Source: Yamagishiella unicocca
Lineage: Eukaryota > Chlorophyta > Chlorophyceae > Chlamydomonadales > Volvocaceae
DNA length: 64,000 nucleotides
Assembly: GCA_003116995.1 (NCBI GenBank)
Contig: BDSL01000073.1
Coordinates: forward strand, 310,001 to 374,000
Direction: 5' to 3'
Shown one piece after another: positions 30,110 to 38,640 of this stretch. How positions within the stretch are numbered: the stretch's first letter is position 1; the number at the start of each line of letters is the position of its first letter. Below the pieces are notes generated by a model. That model did not search any database, had not been told where the DNA came from, and saw nothing but the letters and a program-made list of their open reading frames with translations. The position numbers and the translations under genes were made by a program.

Positions 30110-31048
30110 ACTTTCTGCAGCTGGCGGGGTTGACGGTTGAGCATGACAGAATGTAATACCGCTCATCGACGGTTCCGGCAGGCAGCGCAGGCTTCTGTGA
30201 CAATTTCTCCGTATACATGTTTCGGTCGACTACAGTCACGCTTGCCCAGATCCGGCTTCCAACGTTTCCCCGACTGGATTTACGCCGTCCACAGCGCAAC
30301 GTCTCGGGCTTTCGCTTTCCCCTGGGCAGCTGGGCTGGACACCTGCACACTACGGCAGTCTATTCGTAATAAACAGCATTTCATACTTCACTCCCTAAGC
30401 CTGGTCATATCCTAACGCATTAGCGTATTGGTAGCGAAGGTAGACCTCCACGTCCAGCTCTCTGCCTTTCCCCCCTCTAGATAATGCTTTCAAAAGATAA
30501 AGCGGTATCAGCCCTTCGTCATGCGAATCCTGACGACCTGGGCACGCTGTTGGCCTTCGTCGAGGACAACGAGGACCAGCTGGGCAGGTGGACCACCATC
30601 CGTGACGACGACGACAGCAAGACAATTACATTGTTCTTGAGGCAGAAGTGGTTGAATAGCAAAGGTGCGTTGCTTCGGGCCAAGATTTGAGCGTTGCGGG
30701 AATCATGGCCCGTCTTACTTTAAGTTGAACTTGCGTCTAGGCAAGTATTCCCTTGCGGGCGAACTAGCCGGTGTTTGGGGATGCGTGGTTTCGCGAGAGC
30801 TCGCACAGGTAGGCCCGCGCCCGCGGAAACTACGGCTGCTTCCCTTCGCCGGTTGCGCCGGTGCAGCTAGCATGGGTCGTGACACGCGTGGTATGCGCGC
30901 TCTCATGCTTCTTCCGCCCTCCCCCTTCTGCAGGCGCGGCGGCTGGCCCAGGCCTGGGCAGCGCGGCGCTTGCAGGTGAGTCCCTGTGCACTATGCGTAT
31001 GTTTCGCCTTGCGAGTTATCTGCGCGTCGGCTGTGCGTGGTCTGTGTG
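30110..31048. repeat. Inverted repeat IR1, right arm
   Basis: Reverse complement of 28,167-29,121. Carries the protease gene's header exons and 5' flank. The outer match ends abruptly at 31,048, about 45 bases before IR2 begins. Confidence 0.95.
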
Positions 31049-32410
31049 TGGGTTAAAACACGCGTGTATCTGGGCTTTGGTTAACTTCAGCTGCGTGCAC
31101 GGCTTACACAGGCATGAGACGCGTGCTTCTGCGTTTTGTGCTCATGAGTCGCCGGGCGCTGGCGCAGACCTTATGCGAGTATACAGACGCCGGGGGGGCA
31201 TATCAGCAGGCTCCATTTGACCTGGGTGGGCGTCTACGGTAGCAGTTTGGCGCACATACGCCCCTTTCTGCCGCAACGCAGACGAGGCCGTCGTGCAGGC
31301 AACCATCAAGGCACGCGCGCCGTGCTCAGAAAAGTACGCGGCTCACCTGCTGGTGCCGGCTTCGCCGCCTTACAAGGAGGCAGTCACGGTGGTTGGGCAG
31401 CACCACTTGGCAACGTATGCGCACGCGGGGCATTCGACATGGGAGATTGGCCAAAAGATGCAGGTGTGGCAACACAGGGGCTGGGCTGCGCTGCGAGTCT
31501 TGTTCGTGCCGATCTTCGTGACGCCTGCTTTGCGCTGCCAGTGTGTGTCAGCAACCAGCGCCCTATTCTGTCAGCGGCATGTATGGCACTGAGGCGTGGA
31601 ACAGCATTTCGTCGATGCGGGCATTTAAGGCATGCCGACATTATTGCACCTCTGCCACCAGCCTCGACACTTTGACGCTTTATGCAACACTTTCCGTTTG
31701 CAGGTCGCCGTGCACTGCACCACAGCGGACCGCAGGGTGCTCACGGACGCAGAGGTGGTGCACAAAGACCCGATTGCCGACGTCGTCATCCTCAAGGTGA
31801 GTGTGCGGCTAGAGTAAGCGAGTGGCGGCAATTTAGGTTAGTTGCGCGTCCCACACACCCCGCGGACTTCCTCGCAAACCCTTCCGCCGCCAAGATGCCC
31901 AAGTTGCAAGGGTTGGCTTCCACCCAAGCGCTAAACGGTGACTCCTAGGCTGACAGCTAGGCAGTGCAGGGCTGGGTCCAACCGGCTGCCAGGGCTGGGT
32001 CCACGGGGCCTGGTCTGCGCTGTTCTGTGGCTAGCTAACTCTAGCCTTCCTGTTCCGTACTGCAGGTGCAGCGGGACCTGGCCCCCCCTGTGCTGGACTG
32101 CGCGATCAGTACTGGCGACATGTACTACATCCATGGCCAGTCCACGCAGGCGCAAGCGGACGACACGTCCATCAGCCACGGCATGGTGGCGGCAACTGTG
32201 ATGGACACGGAGGGACACATCCGCGGTGACATTGTCGCGGGTGCCGGCGACTCTGGCGGCGGCTGCTTTTCGGTGGCCACTGGAAAGCTCATCGCCATGG
32301 TCGTTGGGTCTCAGGAAGTGACGAGAAAGGCCATCATGCTGCCCATCTCCATCATTGCGCACATTCTAGCGCGCATTTCAGCATCGGAGGCTCCGGGAGC
32401 GGCGGCGTGA
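30484..32410 (+). CDS. Modular protein with a trypsin-like serine protease domain (copy 1)
   Basis: Header exons 30484-30664, 30725-30808 and 30934-30975 mirror those of the kinase-like gene (one visible change, Gly to Ser in 'RDDDDSK'). They lead in phase 1 to an exon from 31112 ('MRRVLLRFVLMSRRALAQTL'). The protease exons end at 31463, then 31704-31796 and 32066-32410 (TGA). Trypsin-fold hallmarks are 'HLATYAHAG' (candidate catalytic His), 'HKDPIADVVILK' (Asp) and 'GAGDSGGGCFS' (Ser, about 32,246). The fold is the PA clan; function and target are unknown and no signal peptide is evident. The junction near 31,230-31,270 is unresolved: no intron I can place keeps frame, and it differs by small indels from copy 2, so this copy may carry a frame defect there. 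The 5' flank is almost identical to the kinase gene's. Confidence 0.65.
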
Positions 32411-32835
32411 GTGCAGGCTTACGGTGCGGGTGGGGAGGGCACATGCTGCCATCCTGGGAGGTAGGGCTGTGTCGACGGCATGCCGAGGTTGGCGAGGTCG
32501 GAGGGTAGGCAGCCCACGGCAAGAAAGGCCGGCACTAGATCAGCAATAGATGTTCATTGGAGCGACGTAAGGGGCTGCCCCAAGCTGACGACAGTTTGGG
32601 GCAGCTCCTTACGCTCCAATGAACATCTGTTGCTGCTGTGAGGCAGGCGTCAGGGAGGAAAGCGCAGAGACACTGCATGAGGGGACACAGGTTTAGGGAC
32701 GTGAGGTGGGGAGCCGGCCGCCGGGCTGGGCGGACTGCAAGATGGGTAGATGAGCTGGGGTGGTAGATGAGGCTGGGCGGTTGAAAACCCGGAGAAGTTC
32801 ATGCGGGCTGCGGGCGCCATGGCTCCCACTGGGCT
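31094..32835. repeat. Inverted repeat IR2, left arm
   Basis: About 1.74 kb matching the reverse complement of 33,375-35,118 (paired coordinates sum to about 66,210-66,214). It contains the protease effector exons and 3' flank including a hairpin. Confidence 0.95.
32542..32633. repeat. Long hairpin downstream of protease copy 1
   Basis: Arms of about 40 bases (TGTTCATTGGAGCG...TAAGGGGCTGCCCCAA against its complement) around a loop of about 10 bases, with a 3-base bulge. An inverted copy lies at 33,581-33,672. Confidence 0.9.
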
Positions 32836-33160
32836 CCCACTCGTACTATTCCCGTACCGTACGTACCCATACCCAGCGGCCTACCCGAATCCACTTCCAC
32901 CTAGAGACACCGAAAGACCTTCGGCGTTGGCGTCATACTAACCAATATTGTCTAAGGAACGTATTTCTGGGTTGAGAGCTTACACGCAGATACCGGTAGT
33001 GGGTTTAGGGTAGCTGCGCGACGTTGGAATAAATTCCTGTCACGGGTGCGTGACTCCAAAAAATAATTCCTTCCAGGGGTAAGCGACTCCGGAAAACAAT
33101 TACAAAATTTAGGGGTGCGCGACGATCAGCCGTAGGTACGGTAGTAGCCCCTGTAAGAAA

Positions 33161-33415
33161 ATGCCTGTCCACTCCGAGAGCAGCGGTATTAAGGGGGATC
33201 CCGAGGTGCCCTGCGCCAGGGCCACAGTAGCCAAGAAGCCGCTTTCTCCTGAGCGTCTGGCGCAGTTAGCTGCTGCTCGGCAGAAAGCCCTGGAGAAAAA
33301 GCGCGCTCTAAAGGCAATTGCCCAGAGGGAAATCACACAGCCCCAGACCCCAGAGGAAAGCACCAGAGCCACCACCAGAGCCCAGTGGGAGCCATGGCGC
33401 CCACAGCCCGCGTGA
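33161..33415 (+). CDS. Small basic reading frame in the IR2 spacer
   Basis: An 84-codon ATG-to-TGA frame. The centre, 'KKPLSPERLAQLAAARQKAL' followed by 'EKKRALKAIAQREI', is a basic, Ala-rich predicted helix, and the Lys/Arg-Lx..LxxAR.kAlE pattern looks selected rather than random. Similar short segments occur at the ends of proteins of various DNA viruses and mobile elements (recollection of a pattern, not a match). The last 13 codons lie in the right arm of IR2. No neighbour clearly belongs with it. It could also be a single exon. Confidence 0.35.
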   Translation: MPVHSESSGIKGDPEVPCARATVAKKPLSPERLAQLAAARQKALEKKRALKAIAQREITQPQTPEESTRATTRAQWEPWRPQPA

Positions 33416-33580
33416 ACTTCTCCGGGTTTTCAACCGCCCAGCCTCATCTACCACCCCAGCTCATCGGCCCATCTTGCAGTCCGCCCAGCCCGGCGGCCGG
33501 CTCCCCACCTCGCGTCGCTGAACCTGTGTCCCCTCATGCAGTGTCTCTGCGCTTTCCTCCCTGACGCCTGCCTCACAGCA

Positions 33581-33672
33581 GCAACAGATGTTCATTGGAG
33601 CGTAAGGAGCTGCCCCAAACTGTCGTCAGCTTGGGGCAGCCCCTTACGTCGCTCCAATGAACATCTATTGCT
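33581..33672. repeat. Long hairpin downstream of protease copy 2
   Basis: Inverted copy of the hairpin at 32,542-32,633. Confidence 0.9.
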
Positions 33673-33803
33673 GATCTAGTGCCGGCCTTTCTTGCCGTGG
33701 GCTGCCTACCCTCCGACCTCGCCAACCTCGGCATGCCGTCGACACAGCCCTACCTCCCAGGATGGCAGCATGTGCCCTCCCCACCCGCACCGTAAGCCTG
33801 CAC

Positions 33804-35098
33804 TCACGCCGCCGCTCCCGGAGCCTCCGATGCTGAAATGCGCGCTAGAATGTGCGCAATGATGGAGATGGGCAGCATGATGGCCTTTCTCGTCACTTCC
33901 TGAGACCCAACGACCATGGCGATGAGCTTTCCAGTGGCCACCGAAAAGCAGCCGCCGCCAGAGTCGCCGGCACCCGCGACAATGTCACCGCGGATGTGTC
34001 CCTCCGTGTCCATCACAGTTGCCGCCACCATGCCGTGACTGATGGACGTGTCGTCCGCTTGCGCCTGCGTGGACTGGCCATGGATGTAGTACATGTCGCC
34101 AGTACTGATCGCGCAGTCCAGCACAGGGGGGGCCAGGTCCTGCTGCACCTGCAGTACGGAACAGGAAGGCTAGAGTTAGCTAGCCACGGAACAGCGCAGA
34201 CCAGGCCCCGTGGACCCAGCCCTGGCAGCCGGTTGGACCCAGCCCTGCACTGCCTAGCTGTCAGCCTAGGAGTCACCGTTTAGCGCTTGGGTGGAAGCCA
34301 ACCCTTGCAACTTGGGCATCTTGGCGGCGGAAGGGTTTGCGAGGAAGTCCGCGGGGTGTGTGGAACGCGCATTAACCTAAATTGCCGCTACTCGCTTACC
34401 CTAGCCGCACACTCACCTTGAGGATGACGACGTCGGCCATCGGGTCTTTGTGCACCACCTCTGCGTCCGTGAGCACCCTGCGGTCCGCTGTGGTGCAGTG
34501 CACGGCGACCTGCAAACGGAATGTGTTGCATAAAGCGTCAAAGTGTCGAGGCTGGTGGCAGAGGTGCAATAATGTCTGCATGCCTTAAATGCCCGCATCG
34601 ACGAAATGCTGTTCCACGCCTCAGTGCCATACATGCCGCTGACAGAATAGGGCGCTGGTTGCTGACACACACTGGCAGCGCAAAGCAGGCGTCACGAAGA
34701 TCGGCACGAACACTACTCGCAGCGCAGCCCAGCCCCTGTGTTGCCACACCTGCATCTTTTGGCCAATCTCCCATGTCGAATGCCCCTCGTGCGCATACGT
34801 CGCCAAGTGGTGCTGCCCAACCACCGTGACTGCCTCCTTGTGCGGCGGCGAAGCCGGCACCAGCAGGTGAGCCGCGTACTTTGCTGAGCACGGCGCGCGT
34901 GCCTTGATGGTTGCCTGCACGACGGCCTCGTCTGCGTTGCGGCAGAAAGGGGCGTGCGTGGGCGCCAAACTGCAAGACGCCCACCCAGGTCAAATGGAGC
35001 CTGCTGATATGCCCCCCCGGCGTCTGTATACTCGCATAAGGTCTGCGCCAGCGCCCGGCGACTCATGAGCACAAAACGCAGAAGCACGCGTTTCATGC
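33804..35098 (-). CDS. Trypsin-like serine protease effector exons (copy 2, inverted)
   Basis: Mirror of copy 1. Exon from 35098 ('MKRVLLRFVLMSRRALAQTL'), protease exons ending near 34,751, then 34509-34417 and 34148-33804. The candidate His ('HLATYAHEG'), Asp ('HKDPMADVVILK') and Ser ('GDSGGGCF') are kept. Near 34,945-34,980 this copy reads CTTGCAG where copy 1 has a longer variant; here a donor after 'QTLCE' with acceptor CTTGCAG would keep the protease frame, so this effector may be intact while copy 1 is not. Its header is not the IR1 type: the next exon upstream on this strand is the coiled-coil segment at 36,063-35,831, whose last phase (1) fits the exon at 35098. Confidence 0.55.
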
Positions 35099-35426
35099 CT
35101 GTGTAAGCCGTGCACGCCAGTTCACCCACTCTCTCTTCGACTCTGCCCGCTCCCCCTCTCGCCAAGCCCCTAGCCCCGAGTCGTTGGGACCACGTGATCC
35201 ACCCAGCTTGGCAGCTGAACTCGCCAGTAGAACAAGTCCTTGGCGATTGCTGACAATACCCTTCCCGCGACCGACAGGTCTAGAGGCCCCTGCGATGCAG
35301 GGAGCTTGAGGGGTCTCCCAGCTCTCCATGTCGGGAACCCCACGGGTAAGGCCCCCTGACCCGTGCCCCATTGGTGCCGATCAGAGCAACCAGCATATTA
35401 ACTCACCGGCTCCTGTCGCGCTCCCA
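35097..35426. repeat. Direct repeat D2, right copy
   Basis: Same orientation as 27,839-28,166. It lies in the putative intron between the coiled-coil header and protease copy 2, the same header-effector position as in the kinase-like gene. Confidence 0.9.
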
Positions 35427-35830
35427 AAGCCGACACGGGAGCGGCCGGGGGGCACATGCAGGTGAGAAGCTGCATGCCGCTGCACGTGCTCGATGCGGTC
35501 TGGTGTGTGGGGTGGGGTGCGGAGATGGGCGCGAGGAGTGGTGACACAGGTGGGGTGTGCGTTTCGAGCACCAGGGCAGGTCGACCCAGGGCGCTTCCAG
35601 TGTCGTAAACCAAGACGAATGTGCGCCACAACAACGTCAAGGTGCCTGGGAGAGCCGCTCTGGAAGGAGCCGCTGCGATCGCAAACTCGCAGGGCGGCTT
35701 CACGCAGGGCGGCTAGCATGCGCATCCCAAAAGGGAATAGCCGTAGGCCCCACGGTGTGACGTGCGAGTCTGTGCGGGATCGGTACGGCCTGGCAGGACC
35801 CTGCGAGACGAAAGTTGCCACCCAACTCAC

Positions 35831-36063
35831 TCCAGTCCTGCGCCTCCGCCAGGCGGTTCTCTTTTCGCTGCAGTCCGGCGAGCAGCTGCAGCAGCGCAAT
35901 CTTTTCCGCGCGCAAGTAGTCGCGCTCCACTTCGAGCTCCTTGGCCTGTATTGCGTCGGCGGTCTTCAGCTTTTCCACCACCTTTGAGGCTCTTCTTGGC
36001 CGCCATGATGCCATCTTCAGCCTTCTTGATCTTCTCCTGGACCTGATTCAGCTCCTCTGCCAT
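35831..36063 (-). pseudogene. Coiled-coil header exon with frameshift
   Basis: From ATG 36063-36061 the frame reads 'MAEELNQVQEKIKKAEDGI' and on to 'KKSLK'. It is then lost and resumes in another frame as 'VVEKLKTADAIQAKELEVER' and 'LLAGLQRKENRLAEAQDW', ending at a good donor (GTGAGT at 35830). The charged heptad-like pattern predicts a coiled coil. A net shift of one position near 35,985 breaks the frame. If that shift were absent the exon would end in phase 1, matching the protease exon at 35098. A sequencing error is possible, since the rest looks well kept. Confidence 0.6.
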
Positions 36064-36770
36064 GGCTTGGGCTTACGCTAAGGTGCCTACGTGACGTCCT
36101 CTTGGCGTCTGGGGCGCTATACCCAATCGGAAACAGGATAGAAAAGCAGCACCTAGTAATCAGAGAAATCGGAAAGGAGGCCGGGACCAGCGGCCCGACA
36201 GAGAGGAGCTCAGGGCTCAGGCCCACTAGAGGAAGTATGACGCATAATGCAGATCCAAATAACCAAATGGAACAGCGGAAGCCTCTCCGCTGCGCATAAA
36301 CCTAGCTCGCCTATATAACTGAATGATTAGCTGAACTGATGGTTACTTTAAGAGGTGCCATCGGTCGTCCCTATGCGTGGTACGTCGTGGTGCCAGTCCC
36401 TGGTCCCCAGTCCCCAGTCCTGGTCGGCGTTCTCCATGGTCCGAGTTCCAATGTCCGAGTTCCAGTGTTATGGGAACGGCTTGCTGGTCCCTGTGCCTCG
36501 CGGCCTCCGCAGCTAGCTGGAGAGCATGCGCGGTGCGCCCGCATCCCTGCGCGTGTGTGCGGAGATGCCGAGCTCTGTTACAGGGGCTGGGCCAGGGAAG
36601 GCTGGGGGCTGGGGGCTGGGCCAGGGGGGGCTGGGCCATGGCCAACCAACCAGCGACCGGCCTCGCATATACGAAGCCGTTGGTGTTACCATCGATCTGA
36701 GGGTTTGGCCTATCAGCGCGTCGGAAGATGATCTCCGTGCTGCGATCAGAGCGTCTAGAGATCTGCGTGC
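36064..36770. other. No gene recognised; possible promoter of the coiled-coil header gene
   Basis: Short simple repeats (CTGGTCCCCAGTCC, GGGGGCTGGGCCAGGG) and no coding motif. Confidence 0.45.
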
Positions 36771-38640
36771 GGCTCTTTTAACTCATTTTTGGCCTTGTGC
36801 TGTGGGTGTCCTCGTCGCAGCAAGCACTGACAGTCGGAAGATATTTCGCACGAAGCACAATATTTTTACAACAAGTGGCAGCAGCTCCAATTTTGGACGA
36901 CGTCCAACGCTTCCCGCAAAGACGCGAACAACATCAAGATATCAGTTTTATGTCACAATCAACATCAAGATAGAGGTAGAGGTAGATATACGCAACGTTT
37001 CGCGAGCGAAACACACTCGAATGTCAACCTGTCTCATACCCTCAGCCGCACAGCCCCGAAGTGCTAGGACACCTTGCGCCCATGACCCCGCAGCCAAGTA
37101 ACACCAGACAACGCGATTTCGCCCCACCCTCTCCCCCTCCCACATTCGCCGGCTAGTTTCTGTCCTCCGTCTCCTATGTCGTGTAACCGGGTCTTCTCGG
37201 CCGGCCCCCACCCCCCTTTTCTGCCCCCCTTCCTCTGCCTGTCTCCCCCCCCAGCTAATCTACCCAAGTCGTGTAATCGGTATGTATGCCACCTCCCCGA
37301 CACGCACAGACACATTCCACTTAGGACCCAACTCCCTCCCAGCTGGAGCGGGTCTTCCTTGCAGCCTCCCTGCTGGAGCCGGCGCGCGCTCCAGCGGCCG
37401 AGCCACACGTACGACACCAAGCGACCCGCCCTACCTACTTTCTTGCACCAGCCGCCCAGCGCGCTAGGCCCCTCACCAGCCGAGTGCCCTGCAACCGCCA
37501 ACCGAATATAGCCACCGCGGGTAGTACGTGCCCATGGGTCGGGCGTCGTACACCAACCAATCCACCACCCACACGCCCACCCCCACATCCATCCCCCTGC
37601 CGCGCACTCCCCCCACGGGGCACCCCACAGGGGCACCCTAGCAGGCCACCCATCGATCCCCACAGGTTACAAATCAAACCCTATAACTCTAAATGCACAC
37701 GACGCACCAAGCTCTCCACACCAGCAGCACAGCACACCCGCCGCCGCAGCCCTGCTCATCGAAAGGACCCAGCCAGCAAACGACCTCCAAAACCGTTGGC
37801 GACCCTTATCCGACGGGCCAGGAACAGAACTGACGAAGCCCCCGGCGAAGGTGGCGAGGAATCATATCACCCGCGCCATGACGGAATCATATCACCCGCG
37901 CTGTGACCCGCTGCGACATATGCCTTCACGGTCGGGTGCCTTCACTGCTCGCCGTACACTTGCCATCATCAGTCGTACACTTGCCTTGGGTTGGTGGCGC
38001 AGTGGGTCATGCCATGTAGGGTCTGCTCGCCGCCCCCGAAGCCCTTGTACCACAATTACCACAGCTCAGTACTGGCACAAAACCACACGATTTCCCACCT
38101 CCAGCCGTCGTCGTCATCACCGTCATCATCGCCGTACGTAGTGTCCATGTGAATGCTGCCGCTGCTGCATCCACCGAGCAAGGAAGACCGATGGTGCAGC
38201 TAGATAGCTACCACGTCCAGAAGCCTCTTGACATGACAACTTGTACGACACGCAACCGTACGACTGTACTTCACTTGCGGCCGAAGAAGCCGCCGCTGCC
38301 TGGGCGCTTGCCGGCGCGGCCACCAGAGGTGTCGCCGCTGCCAGTGTCGCCGGTGCCATTGCTGCCGGGGCCAGGGGCGGTAGGGCTTGAAGCCGGGGAC
38401 GCGGGGGGCTGGCGGGAGGGGGGCGGAGAGGGAAAGGGAGGGGGTTTTGCGAGGGAAGGGGGCTGTGTGGGCATAAGACAGGGGGGGGCCGGGTTTGGAG
38501 GAAGCGCGGCAGTAGGGTTGAGGAGGTCGGCGGGAGAGGAAATTGGCGGGGAACGGGTTGCCGACAGCGGGACAGAAGGCATTTGGGAACATAACGGAGG
38601 TTTGAGCCGTCAGTCCAGCTGCTGCTGCTAATGCTGATGC
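36771..38640. repeat. Right copy of direct repeat D1 (probable parent copy)
   Basis: Matches 23,221-24,950. It is continuous with the intact CBM20 gene, so it is the likely ancestral copy. It ends where a CTG repeat begins in CBM20 intron 7. Confidence 0.9.

Larger units (their letters stand above)
33375..35118. repeat. Inverted repeat IR2, right arm
   Basis: Reverse complement of 31,094-32,835 with a few substitutions and small indels. Its outer 20 bases overlap the D2 right copy at the shared acceptor sequence CGGCTTACACAGG. Confidence 0.95.

Noticed and set aside
23221..38640. D1 direct repeats as LTRs of a giant retrotransposon
   Set aside because: No TG..CA ends, no primer-binding site or polymerase inside, and the right copy is part of a host gene.
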